Assembly (NCBI GenBank): GCA_034401135.1
Contig: JAWZSP010000001.1
Location: forward strand, 1,860,001-1,924,000
DNA: 64,000 bases
Source: Volutella citrinella
Taxonomy: Eukaryota > Ascomycota > Sordariomycetes > Hypocreales > Nectriaceae
Reading direction: 5' to 3'
The translations under genes and the position numbers were made by a program. The notes under the pieces are model-generated. The model searched no databases. It saw only the letters and a program-made list of their open reading frames with translations, and had not been told where the DNA came from. Below, in pieces: positions 22,205-34,362 of the stretch. Each line of letters starts with the position of its first letter. Position 1 is the first letter of the stretch.

Positions 22205-25200
22205 TTCCGTATTTTGTCGGTGTCGTCTCACCCGCATCAGCTCGAAGGAAGCAAGAGACGTGACACATGGGCTGCTCCAGCATATCGACACGATTGGCAG
22301 CCCTACAACCCAGCTATGGCACCCACCCCCCCAAAAGACATCAGATGTGGTGGAGTCCAGCCCTTTGAGGCGAGGAGTATCGGGTCTTGTCAATCCGTGG
22401 CAATTCTATATCCAAATGCCCACCACAAGCAAAGGCCCGGCCTTCATGACACGCTGCATGCTTAAGCGGGAGTTGTTGTCTTCTGAGTCTGCGACTTTAC
22501 TGGAAGAGTCGTCTGCTGCCGAGATCACCCATTGCATCGAACTCGAGTGGCCACGGCTGCGACTGTTGATGACACCCGGGGACAGCTTGCATGGCCACCA
22601 TCTGTTACTTTTCGCAGAGAACCGCCGCGGCGGAGCATCGCAGTTGAGCCATACGAGACACAGCGATGCTTTCTGGGCCAAGTATCTAGACTGGAAGATG
22701 GAAGATGGATGAGGTTAGGGTTGGAGAGCGTTGTGAAAATGGGGCCAGTGGGAAAGGGGAGGACAATGTGCATTGGGAAGCGGAGGTCTAGAAGTCGTGG
22801 GGCTCTGGTTTCGTTGCGAGAGCTGTCACTTGTGGTGGATGGAACGTTGTCGGATGCCGGTCGTCAGGCTTGCATGATTTCCATACCCTTGGGTGCATGT
22901 CGCATGCCCCCCTATTGGCTTTCTACAATGGCAGCCCAGGTTCTGGCAACCATGACGTCGATGACAGAAAGGGCACTTAATATTACAGGCACAACTACTA
23001 CTGCTATTGGATGTAATGAATAAATCGTCGCTTTACCTAGTAACTTCGTCTCTTCAAGCTCAAGTGCCTTATACTTGCATCTTGTGATAGTCATTTACGA
23101 AGCCAACAATCATCCAATTGCATGGTATTAGAAGAAAGCGGGGAGAAAAGTAACCTCCCCCGACAGCTAACAGAGAAGGGTATTGGTCGGCGGTAGTTGC
23201 GCGAGATCCTTGAAACTGGTATATGCTGATTTGGGCTTGTCAAGCCCGCTTGAAAGCTGATGGGCAGCCTGGAGTTTGCGCACCAGTCTCCAGGGCCAAG
23301 GCTTTTCGCGCCGAGCTGAGCATGTCATATCATGGCCTGATGTACCGTCTATTCTCCAAAGACGCATCTCCCTCTGCGGAGATTGTGACAGTGTGATGTG
23401 TAACCCGCGTGTGTGTTTGCTTCTTCCTTGCCCTCCTTTTGGCACTACCCTTTTTTTTTCCTTCTCCCCCTTTCCCACACTGGCCTACGTCGTCTCTGAC
23501 ACCTCAATTGATGGACACCAAGCTGTCAGAAATCAAATCGGCTAGCGAACAGCCCCATCGCCGTTCTCAGCTGGGGATTGGCAGCCCACCGGATGTCAGA
23601 TCGCGCAGAAGAGGGCGCGATGACCAGCTGTGACGAAATACACTCTTCTCCTGACTCGTGCCCGGGGCGGGGCCGGCAGCTGGGAGAAGCGCACACGACA
23701 CCCTTCCCGGCGGCTACGGAATGCTGCCTGCTCGACGTCATTGAGGCGGCCTCGGGTATTGTGCGTTGCAGGTCTGGGACTTTTTTTTTTTTTGTCTGGC
23801 AGTGCCTGGATCTGCATCGTCACCGGCCGGCGCCGGGAGAAGACACCTCAGTGTGGGGCGCCGAGTCGGAACTTGGAGGCCAAGAGGCCCGGGGGTTTTG
23901 TGGAGCTGTGCTGTAAGTTCTCGCTCAGGCACAATGAAATGGGGGCTGAATCGCTAACCGGTAGGCGATCATTCGCCACGCAGACGCCTCAACGTCGCCC
24001 AGCCTCGGGGGGATCGAGGGGGAACCCTGTCGGGTTGTGCTCGCCGCTCAATGGCCCGCATCGGCTCGCAGGGGCTCGCAGTGGCTCATAATGGCTGCAT
24101 CAACCAGCGCTGGGATGACGGGAGTGGTGGGTGCGATTTTGAAGCTCCAACTCCAGGGATCCTGGGCGACACAAGCAATCGTCCCGCCTGCGTTCAGTCA
24201 ACCAGCCTTCCGAGCCATCTCCGGAGGGACCTAGGGTTTACACTTGTAAATGTGCAGTAGCCCTTTGGTAAACCAGATGTTCAGCTGCCTCCATCCGGGG
24301 CATCTACAGGGGCTAATTGCAATCTGAGGCTCTCACCGGACCCCCCAACGCCCCGCACTGCCCCCATACTCCCGTCCTGAAATGGGGCATCCACCACAGC
24401 AACACGGCCAGGGTTAGTCCGTAGCATCTCATCGCTGCATCCCCATCGCACCGCTTGCCCGCCTCAGCTGGCAGAGTGCCCATGACAATGTCTCGTATCA
24501 ATGCCTCGTCCGACATCCCGGCGCCTCCACCGCCGGTGTTCGTCTTGTTCGCCAGGGCCGGAAGCAGGAGGATGCCCGCCTCCCCGAGCGTGCGTGTGAT
24601 GGCATTCGTCACCTGTCCAAGTCGCCCGCCCTCTGATCAAGCGGTCTGGCCTCAAAATCCGATCTACTAGCCAGGGACGATAAGCCGCAACGCCAAAAAT
24701 TCCTCAACGGGCACCAGTCCAGAGACACTCTACCGTTGATCCCGCCGGCGTGATAGCCCGCCTCTCCGCATGCCCCAAAATAGACGGGCCGCACTGGCAA
24801 CCGTCGCTGACTGCCACGGACCTATGGTGTGATGGGTGGCATTCAGCTAGGGGACGCGAGGCTTGACCGAGTATTCTCTAATCACCCTTACCGCTGGCTT
24901 GGCAGATGGTGTCGTCGTCCGGATTACAAATGGCATCAGAGAGCGACGAGCCGATTTGCACACATCGGCAAGTGTGACGATGACGGCAGATGTGGCCTGC
25001 AACTCTTTTTGCAGCCTCGTTGACTCAGGGAAAGCTGCGACGCCAAGCGTGACCGAGATGCAGCCGTGTGAGCGAGGAGACGCTGTGCCGCAGGTGGTGT
25101 GATGCCTGGTGGGCGTCGTGAGCCCAACGCCATAAGATATCATATCCGTACGGGATCCGTACCTCAGCGCAAGAAGATTTCCGCTGTGGGGGTATGATGT

Positions 25201-26595
25201 GTCAGATGTTTGCTGAATGACGACCGTCGGCAATAGCTTGTCAGATTCGGCAGTTGCTGGTCTGCCCTCCAATCTGAGACCATTCTGATGAGTGGTGGGT
25301 GTGCGACGCCATCTGCCAAGATGCAAACCTCACCAGAGCTGAGCACGCCGCCTCAAGATTTCTCTTGCTTCCTTTTCCGCATGTAATTTGCCTCCTCCCC
25401 AGCGAAGCAAAAAGGCTTGCCTCAAGCCCCGTGCGCCTCTTCGCAGTCTCAAGCCCCGAGTGCATCCACACCGGCTTTCATGACGCCTTGGGGTGGAAAG
25501 CTGCTCTCCATCATCTTGACGTCGGTTGCAGGGGTGGTGCGGCTGGTTCTATTTGCAAGCTAGGGTCGCACCGACAAGTTGCATTGGAAATGGATTCGCA
25601 CCGATCTCAAAAGATCCAGCTTTCCAATGATCGCCATGCATCCTCTCATCTGATTTGACGGCTGTATGCCGCTCCACTGGGCTGGCTGGGCTGGTTGATG
25701 GGGCCTCAAGCCAAAATCTCGTCGTTTCTTATGGCTGACTTGCAGACTCTGTGGATGGAGACCGACCTCCATCAAAGAAATGGAGACCTCCATCAATGGA
25801 AACTCGCGCATTCGGCCGACTGTGCGCCTCTGTCCCTTGCGATTCGCCCCATACACGTATCCACAATGGTGATACACTGACGGCTGCCGTTTGGATCCGC
25901 GCCTCCAGCTTGCATAGTGATTCGTGTAGCAATGATTGGTGAGGGCTTCAGCTCAAGTTGCGCCGGAATGGCGCTTGAGAATCTGATGTTGTATCGTATC
26001 GCTCGCATATTTTTTGAGACTTGTGCAAGACTCTGTTGGTCCTTGTATTGAAAAAAAAAAAAAGAAACACCAGGTCACCACTGTGAGGTGAGGGAGTTGA
26101 CATGTTCATGTTTGTAGCTGCGTCTGCCAATGGGCCAGGTGAATGGAGACGAGCGTTTGTCTGCAAGTGTTTGCCTCATTTGGGGGGCCATTGACAAAGA
26201 CGGAGAGGAAACTAGATTATTTGTGCAGGATGCTCGTACAGAATCAGGCAGTCGCGAATGGCTGTGAAGCCGCGCTGGTGGTCAGCTGTCTCCTCTGCTG
26301 AGGGAGAGTTGTTTGTCCTGGACGATGCACCGTTTGCTCCCTATTCACGCGGAAACGAAAGTAACAGGAGCGCACGCCTATTGATCTAGGTGGATATAGG
26401 AACCAGAATGGCAAGGCTCGTGTGCTGCCCCGTCCGTCTTTGTAAAACCAATCTCTGACTTGGCCCTCAGAGTCCCCTCGCCACTTTTCTCACACGAAAC
26501 CTCATTACCAACCGCGCTTCCACAACAACCTGACCCTCTCAGGACGAGAAAACGACAACTGCACCTTGATACCAGGAACGTTGGGCGAATGAAGA
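22205..26595. other. Intergenic region, no supported gene
   Basis: No convincing gene. Features seen are a 13-T run at 23781-23793, a 13-A run at 26051-26063, and a cluster of small inverted repeats near 25755-25797. The end of this stretch includes the promoter of the LYC1-like gene. Confidence 0.45.
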
Positions 26596-27696
26596 ATGGC
26601 ACTGTTAAACGACGTCAACCCAGAGACTCTCGTCTTGGAATCTGCTCAGGGGCACCAGATTGATGAGCACTTCAAAGGAAACGCCCAAGTTTCAGCAGGG
26701 GCCCTCGCGCTCCGGGACTACATGCTGATCCAGCAAAAGCTCTGCGAACTGGACGCCTCGGTCGGCAACATCGTATTCTGGGTGCTTCGTCTACCAGACA
26801 ACCCCATGGGCGTCATATCCAGCTGCACAATGTACCGGCGCGACGCCATCATGACGACGGGCCAAGGGACACGATCTGTCCAGATGACCGTCGTTACCGA
26901 CATCTTCACGCACCCCGAGTACCGCATGCGCGGGATGGCCAGGCTGCTACTGGCAAAAGTACACGAGAAGATGGACGAGGGCCCGTACTCGGAGAGCGAG
27001 TTCAGCGTCCTCTTTGGGGATGGCCGCGCCAACATGTTCAAGGAGCTCGGCTAGAAGCTGCAGCCCGCGACAACGTTGACCATCTCCGTCCCCGCTGCTG
27101 CCGCACGGGAGTTACTGGAGGTCCCTGAGGCTGTGTTCCTGTCATTCTACGATGTCGTCCACGACCGCATGGAGAACGATGTCAACATAAGCAAGCTCCG
27201 TCTCTCGGGCCATCGCGACGGCAGGACGCACGTCCAGATGCTCCCCACGGAGGACTTGACAAAGTGGCATCTAATCCGATCGAAGCTCTACAGCCAGAAG
27301 CTCAGCCGGGGCGCATTCGGCAAGGAGCGCCCCGGTGCCAGCATCGAGAATCCTCGCCCAGCCTGGATGTGGTGGACACACCACTACCAGCTCCGACAGC
27401 TCCGTGTCGGGCGCACCCATGTCTCGCGCAACACGGGGATGGAGCCCGAGCTGAAGATGCTACTCTCTGCGGCGGTGGACGAAGCCATGGCCTTGGGGTT
27501 TGGCGAGGTGGTGCTGTGGGATCCCAGCCAGCAGATGGTGCGGGCGGCCGAGGCACTCGCTGGCGAGGACTGGCACGGCGGGCACCTGCGAGTATCGGTG
27601 GGCGAGCGGACGGACATGGCGCCGTGGATGAGATGGAAGGGCGGTAAGGAGCGGGAGGCCGTGTGGGAGGAGGCACAATCCTACACATGGTCCTAG
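26596..27696 (+). pseudogene. LYC1-like GNAT N-acetyltransferase, interrupted by one in-frame TAG
   Basis: The frame is open for 367 codons except for TAG at 27052-27054 (codon 153). Upstream are family-like segments: WVLRLPDNPMGVISSCTMYRR, the acetyl-CoA-binding signature around HPEYRMRGMARLLL, and FSVLFGDGRANMFKELG. Downstream, still in frame, comes a C-terminal domain typical of LYC1-like proteins (PAWMWWTHHYQLRQL, GFGEVVLWDPS). In this family as I remember it, the broken motif reads ...KLGW, so the stop replaces a Trp codon (TGG to TAG). Known members acetylate lysine or related amines. Both halves keep coding character, so the break is young, is polymorphic, is a sequencing error, or is tolerated by readthrough. 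An intron removing the stop would also delete the conserved GDGRANMFKELG segment. Confidence 0.78.
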
Positions 27697-28576
27697 ACCT
27701 GGGCTCCTGCAACGGACGACCTACCAGAGCCGAGCCAACGGGGGGGATTCCAGAGCGAGGCATGAGGCCCTCGGACGGACAGCCTCTGTGAGACTGCGGA
27801 TGAGATTGACGGTGAGGGCTGCCGTGAGAAGGCCCGAGGCACGTCATGGTTGGCATGTACACACCGTAGTACGCCGACAGAGTGGCTGCAGAATGGGTCG
27901 ACAGCATGTGAGGGCGGGCGCGGAGGACGATGGGTTATGGCGTGAGAGAGAGAAAGATAAGACAGTCAATAATACAGCACGGACTGCGACGTGAGCGGCC
28001 CGTGATCCCATTCACCCCGGTCCTATATTGGCCCGCGAATCCCACAGCGTTGCGGTGTCACCCTTCTGGTGGTGTTTTCTTCCCCATGGCTCCGGGTATC
28101 CATCAGTGCTTCCGCCCGCCACGGGGCCGGACGCCGATGGGACGGAAGCGGAAGCTGGTCGCACGCAAACCCCCCCTCGCCAGCCGCCCCAAGCCGTCCC
28201 CCCGACTCTAATGAACGTGGGGGCGGGGTAGCTTGACGCCCCCGGCACTGTGCTGTTTTCGCATTGCAGGCACCGGAGCATTCGCATTGGCGGGGAAATA
28301 CTGGCACTGTGGCAGCACCCCTCCACACGCGATTGATACAGATCCAATTGAAACGGCGGAATATCTCCACGAACGAGAGGCCGCCCTTTCCCAAGTTCCG
28401 CCAGTGTCGGGACGGCTTATCCCGCTTACGTACTGCTTGCGACGGCTGGCAACGCCCCGAAGTGGCCCAGCTCAGGGAAATGGCCGACGGGACAAGCTTC
28501 TAGCCCTCCCTCCTTGTAGCCCTGCCCCTCCCTCCCCGCGAAGGCATCGACATACCTAGTACACCACCCAGCGTAT
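27697..28576. other. Intergenic region between the LYC1-like and Dabb genes
   Basis: No gene supported. It probably carries the 3' end of the LYC1-like transcript and the promoter of the Dabb gene. Confidence 0.45.
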
Positions 28577-28792
28577 ATGCCGCCGACACCTGCCTTCCCG
28601 GCCTTGCTCCCGCGGATCCCGAAGTCTATAAGCACGAGGCTGTCTGCTGCTCTGCTGTGCGAGAACTCGACCGCTAGATCCTTCTCAATTGCGATCCCGA
28701 GACCGCATCATCGACCCCAGCTCCGATCCCGGACCGCTCTGAGAGGTTTTGCGCATAACAACTTCACAACGACCTCTGCGTCCCGTTTCAAG

Positions 28793-29293
28793 ATGGCCGA
28801 CCGCGTGCACCGTGTCACCATGTTCAAGCTCCCTGGCAAGGAGGACCAGGCCAAGCTTGCCGAGCAATACAAGGCCCTGCGTGCCAACCAACAGAGGGTG
28901 AGTCTGCTAGCCTTCCCACAACGTCGTCGTCGCCGTTTCCCATGATCATCGTGGCCTACCTCCCTTTATTTTTGCCTTGCTCTGAGCAATCGCATCGTGT
29001 GCTTCTTCTTCATGGCCCCGGCTGCTGACATGTATGCGTCTGCTCGCTCGTGATAGAATGGAAAGCCCTACATCCTGTCCCTGTTTGCCGGCCCGGCCGA
29101 GGAGGACGTCCGCTCCCAGGGCTTCACGTTTGTTTCCAAGACCGAGTTCGCCAACATGGACGACATGAAGTTCTACGATGAGGGCTGCACTGCGCACCAG
29201 GAGCTCAAGGACCTGGTGAAGACCCTCAAGGTTGATGGTGTCATGACGGTTTACTTCAAGCCCCAGATTGTTGGTGGCACTGAGGCTGCGTGA
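28793..29293 (+). CDS. Dabb (stress-responsive A/B barrel) domain protein, 113 aa
   Basis: Exon 1 is 28793-28897 and exon 2 is 29057-29293, with an intron 28898-29056 (GTGAGT...GATAG). The protein begins MADRVHRVTMFKLPG and contains the dimeric alpha/beta-barrel pattern: a first strand with VHRVTMFKL, a helix LAEQYKALRAN, then NGKPYILSLFAGP, a segment HQELKDLVKTLKVDGVMTVYFKP and a short tail. Dabb proteins are small homodimeric ferredoxin-fold proteins linked to stress or to aromatic metabolism in various organisms; the precise function here is not known. The start is chosen at the AAGATGGCC that gives the usual family length. The frame stays open upstream to an ATG at 28577, giving a possible 72-residue leader (separate finding). 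Confidence 0.85.
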
Positions 29294-30052
29294 TTGTAGT
29301 CTAGCCTATTTAGAAGCAGTCATATCGCCTGAAAGAGAAGAGCACATGCGAATCAACATGCCGGTCCTTCCCCACTAACCCTGAGCCCCATGGTATTGAA
29401 TGTCATAGCTTGTCATGGAACCAGGCCTGTTGTGTGGATGTATCATGACAACTTGCCGCAGCTCGTACTTGGCATTCCAACAAAAGCACGAATGACCCAA
29501 GGCTGCGGCTCCAAATCCCCAGCTCACCGTTTCATTTGCCCTTGATCAGGTTCCTCAGGCCCATCCAGTTTGCGCCTCTGCATCAATCAGTAGCTGTGAT
29601 TGGAGCTTGAAACGTCTGTGGATTAGTAGATACAGAGAGAGCAACCACGCTCCCTATCTGAGCTGTCCAGCCCAATTGGCCCGCTAAACTGGTGCAGTCT
29701 GTGGCGGCGAATTGACGTGAACCGACCCGGCATTCAATTTTCTGTTGCGAGCGACCCAATATTTATCTACTCTTAATTCCTACTTACCTTTTGCCCCATA
29801 CTTAGGAGGTAACCCAATTTTAGTTACCGAATGCCTACAAATGGACGGGAAGGATCCGCCGGTGAGCCTTTGGAGCAAAGCAATCACCCACGTGGGGCTT
29901 CATCAGCCAATGAGAGTTCGGCGTCTCCGTGGCCTCATCATAAGCACTGAGAGCGAGATGCGCAAGACTGAACTGGACAGCTCTCAACTCAATCTGCTGC
30001 ATCATCGCAACGACACGGAATCCCAGAGCAGTGCCCATCGCGGAATTCCAAC
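29294..30052. other. Intergenic region between the Dabb gene and the membrane-protein gene
   Basis: It holds the 3' region of the Dabb gene and the promoter of the membrane-protein gene. No other gene seen. Confidence 0.5.
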
Positions 30053-31228
30053 ATGGCCACGGAGACCAAGACGAGCCCCGCCAAGGCGTCGAGCCTGGGC
30101 TGGCGCGACAACGTGCTGCTGCGCGCCATCGTGGGACTGCCCATACTGGCCTTCGTCCCCATCATGGCAAACGCCTTCAGCTTGGCCAAGCCAGTCGGCC
30201 CAGTCATTGAGGACATGGTAGCCAAGGGCCAGTTTGACTGGCAGGGCGTCACTGTACCCCTCATGACCAGGTTCTACTACATCCCGTACCTCGACGACGC
30301 GCTGGCCATCATCACCGCGGCCTTTGGCATGCTGCAGTTCAACCACGAGCGCGCAGAGTACTGGCACCTGCTCATGTTCCTCATGGAGTTTGCTGGCCTC
30401 TATGCCATCATGATGCTTGAGTCGTGTAAACGCGACGGCAACTTCTTCCTGGTCCGCTTGTAAGACTCACTGCTCCTGTGGCTTTGGCCTCGACCCTCCC
30501 TCCCACCGCTGACACCGTGAGATAGCCCCTTCATCGTCTGCTTCATCGCCCAGTTCGCTGGCGCTGGCATTCTGTTCCCAATCTACTTTTACGCCTCTTG
30601 GGTCTTCACTCCCGTCGATAAGCTCGTTTCCGTGAGCCTCGGGACGCTCAACAAGTCCTACTCCAACACTGTCGTCGGCGTCATCATCATGTCCTACTAC
30701 GTGACGCTCCTCCCGTCCTTCCTGTTGCCGGATATGGAGGCCAGACACGCGTTCAACTGGATTTGGCAACTCTTCCCCATCTGGTGCTCCATCACATGGT
30801 TTGCTTTTGCGTCCATGTTCTTCGCAGCTACTACCGTGTCCGTGGCGCCCTCCAACGCCAAAATGGAGCTCAGCGGCACTTCGGCCCTGTCCATCGCCTT
30901 CATTGCAATCGTCAACGCCGCGACGTACTACTATGTCATGTCGTACTCTTCCTTCTCGTTTTTCCAGATCTTCATCCCCAAGTACTTCACGAACCAGCCG
31001 GGCCCCGACGATGCTCTTCAAACTGTCATCCAATGGGACTACGTCTGTACATTCGGCTCTTCGTTTCTTTGGTTGGCCTACCAGTTTTCCGATCTCATGG
31101 CAGCTGGGTTCATCCAAATGCCGTGGCTCAAGGCCCTTGCCGTGGCACCCTTGATCGGGTTCGTCTTTGGCCCCGGCAACATTCTTTTGGCCTTCTGGGT
31201 CTTGAAGGAGACATATCTTTCAACTTAA
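30053..31228 (+). CDS. Polytopic membrane protein of unknown function (369 aa)
   Basis: Exon 1 is 30053-30459 and exon 2 is 30526-31228; the 66-nt intron (GTAAGA...GATAG) joins LVR-F-PFIV in frame. Start ATG lies in CCAACATGGCC. I count about nine hydrophobic segments, for example LLRAIVGLPILAFVPIMAN, ALAIITAAFGMLQF, LLMFLMEFAGLYAIMML, PFIVCFIAQFAGAGILF, TVVGVIIMSYYVTLLP and a last one ending in ILLAFWVLKE. Acidic and aromatic residues sit at the segment ends (YYIPYLDDA, FNHERAEYWH, YQFSDLMA). Integral membrane proteins of this size occur in fungal terpenoid and polyketide clusters, but I cannot assign it to a family. Its position 1.1 kb from the MFS gene makes it a possible outer member of the metabolite locus; this is inference. 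Confidence 0.8.
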
Positions 31229-32363
31229 GCCGCCAGCCGTGGTGGATTTGCGTGGCTGGCCCTGTGCCAAGATTCATACTCATGTTTTTAAAAGAGATAT
31301 TCAGATTCATAGAGGAGGAACCGAAAAATGGGATTTTTATTTCCTCTTGTTTGGAAATGGCAGGAAACAAGGGTGCTGTTAAAATGGCATCCCCACATCT
31401 TCGTGCATCTAATACAGTGCATTGGCAAGGATCCGTCTTGGGGAGCAGACCATGATTTCGATGAGCAGTGTCGTGTTAGGGTCGCTTACCGGCGATCATT
31501 GCTGCAGGGTCGATCAAGTTGCAGCCCCGATCATGCACACACTCGTCAAATGAATCTCGCATAGCTACCCAGGCCGAGATAGTGGCACATGAGACATATG
31601 AACAAATCAGTTGTCGCTTACAGCGACAAGTCGCGTATTGTCATGGTGTACAATCAACTGCGCATCGTGATGCCCATCCTACCTTGCCCGGGCCACGAAG
31701 CCATTGTTCGATTTCAACCTCCTGCCCTTGGACCTCTGCTTGAGTCTTCACAGCATAATTCTGGGTTGAGGCTTTGCTAGTCGCAGCATGAGTCTGCGCG
31801 ACACCCAAGAAACCGAGCGCAACAGAACTCAACCCCGGACATCGGTGCTCGATCTGGCTGCTGATGTTGCACCACTGTGGCATGTCTCTCATCAATGTGC
31901 TGCATCTTCGCAATCGTATAATCCGAGGCTTATCGTCCTCGTCTAGCTAAGTCGCACGGAATTTCAGCACACGATCACCGCTGGCTACAGTTGTCACCAT
32001 AAGATCTACCCGAGACCATGTGTGCCTACCTTTCTCATCTAGGCTCGAGCGTTTCAAGATGCCGTGGACTTTGATTAAAATAGCTTAGGGTCTAACACCG
32101 TGACTGGTTTGCCAGTGCCGTAAAGCTCCTGCCAATGGATGTTCAGCTGTTGGCCTACGCTAGTATTAACATGATCCATCATAGTTCTTGCCACAAAATG
32201 ATTTGCACATGGGCCCTCTTTTCGAACAATTCGACCATTGCACCTGGACTATTTCGTATAATTGAATTGATGGACGTCTCGTTGATCATGAGCCTTGTTT
32301 GCACCTCTGATGGCCCTTCGGCTTGGATAGGTGTGATCCCCCTTGGTTGCTGGCGTAACTCAA
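31229..32363. other. Intergenic region between convergent membrane-protein and MFS genes
   Basis: Somewhat AT-richer than the flanking genes. No gene supported. Confidence 0.5.
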
Positions 32364-34362
32364 TCAAGCAAGCGAACCAGTCCTGCATAGGGTTGTCATC
32401 TCCGTCTCGGCGTCGCTATCTCTAGTGCAAGAGGAATCATCCTTGGCCGAACTGGTCAATCGTTCCAGGGGCGTAGGGTTTCGTTCCAGTGTAAACAGGG
32501 ACATGCCCAACATGATGGCGCAGACCAATATCATAACCCTGATTTCTTCCATAAATGCGCCAGAATATACGCTCTGTACTAGGGATTGATATTTCTGTTC
32601 AAGTCCCAGACTTTCCAACGGCGATCGATGCAGCTTTTCGAGATCCTCCGTTGGCAATTGTCCCTCGAGTGAACTGTTGACGTGCGCGTTGAAAATTATT
32701 GTGCAGATAGAAATGCCTATGCAGCCACCCAATACCCGGGCCTGGGCTACTGCACCCTGGGCGGAAGCGAACTGAGTGTTGTCGGTGATTATTAGGCTTG
32801 TCATGATTGTGGCCGCTGAGAACGAGAGCCCAACTCCCAAACCGAAGAGGGCTTGAAAGGCGTACTGAGCAACGGCCTGTTCATCCGGATCGCCCATCAT
32901 TGACATCAGACCGACTCCAATCAGCTGTAGGCTAGAGGCCGCTACCAAAGTCAGAGACGTGTAGTTCCTTTTACTCGATATTGCGCCGCCCGCAAACGAG
33001 CCAATGGCGCAGCCACCAAGCATGGGGAGAATGTGTACTCCAGCCATCAAAACAGTCTCGTGTTTCACGATTTGAAACCTCTCTGGGATGATGATTGAAA
33101 GTGCGATATAAGGGAAGCCGGTGAGTAAAGTCACACTTGACTTCTGTTAGTTATGACGCCCTGAAAGCCTTTTTGGTGGTCGACTTACCAAAGTCCTGCC
33201 CTGTAAACCCGAAGCGTCATCAGCCGAATGGGAAATATCGGTTCGATGGTACGGTGGTCATTGCTTTCGAGAAATATCTCCCACCACACGAACAAAACCC
33301 AGCTTATGCCTGATATAGTTAGAGCAGAGACAATCTCAGGGCTGCTCCATTCAAAGGTTTGTGAACCGGCTTGTTGGAGTGCGAAGACGAGAAATCCGGA
33401 GCTACTCAGCAGCGTGATGCTACCGAGAAAATCGATCCTGCGAAAGGCCTTCCAAGAGAACACATCCAACACCTCCTCTTGTGGCCAAAAGTTAGTTATT
33501 GACAAGATAGCCACGAGTCCGAACGGGATACTATCTCTGTCAGCATGTTGAAGGCCTCGGAGTGAAGAATGCTTGCTCACTTCATGTTGAATAGCCATCT
33601 CCAGTGCGAGCGGTCCGAAATCACGCCTCCAATTACAGGACCAAGAACGAAGGCGAGTGCAAGAGTGCCTCCTATCATCGCCCCGATCAACCCGGGACGG
33701 TGAGACGGTCCTACTTCGACGAGGCCAATCTGCGTCAAACTATACAGCCCCGAAGCACCCATTCCCTGTAGAGCTCGGCACGCAATCCTATTCGGTCAGC
33801 GCCAGGTCTCCAGTCATAAAACGCTCCTACTCACAGTGCCGTCATGCTGGTTGCAGATCCACAGCCCTGGGAAAATCCCACAAAGATAACCCAGGACACA
33901 ACCAGCATATTCCGCCGCCCATATATGTCACTCAGTTTTGATATGCAGACCGCAAACCCTGTGGATGCAATTAGTCTAGATGATTTGGGGCATAATTGTG
34001 CAATGAAGCTGTACCCATGTATGTTAAAAGATAAGCCAATACGATCCAGGGTGCATTGGTGAAGTCCTGCAGGTCGTTCGATATTGTGATAAGTGATGTC
34101 GATACGATGGCAGTGTCTAGACTCGAAAATAGTAGGCCTGCGAGGAGTCTACAGTAACTTAGAATCATTCTACCCGGCTGGAGTTCTGCGGTACGTACGA
34201 TATGACCAGCACTGCCTGACGAGGCCCAGTGACACTGTGTTTTTGTAGAATAGACGCCGCCTCCCTCGGGGGAGTTGCGTTGACGGCATATGTTTCCGCG
34301 ATCCCCATCTCGCCGAGAGACGGGTTGGGGTACGTTAGAGACAGCCGGTGCTGATTGGACAT
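32364..34362 (-). CDS. MFS drug/metabolite exporter, DHA2 (14-TM) type, 580 aa
   Basis: Six exons on the minus strand: 34362-34199, 34148-34015, 33958-33835, 33787-33581, 33530-33189 and 33135-32364; all introns are 45-60 nt with GT...AG, and frames close exactly. It is a proton-driven plasma-membrane exporter of toxic or secondary metabolites. Motifs: a TM1 region SSLDTAIVSTSLITISNDLQ (motif D1-like), the loop motif A as KLSDIYGRRNML, CRALQGMGASG, and antiporter motif C as LGPVIGGVISD followed by HWRWLFNMN. The C-terminal half has further hydrophobic spans, and the tail (about 40 residues) is polar and acidic. Length fits the 14-TM family. Divergent from the PKS gene across a 3.6-kb gap, which suggests it exports the PKS product or protects from it. 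Confidence 0.92.

Noticed and set aside
27052..27099. Intron that would splice out the TAG in the LYC1-like gene
   Set aside because: The only nearby GT (about 27007) would remove the conserved VLFGDGRANMFKELG segment and has a poor donor context.
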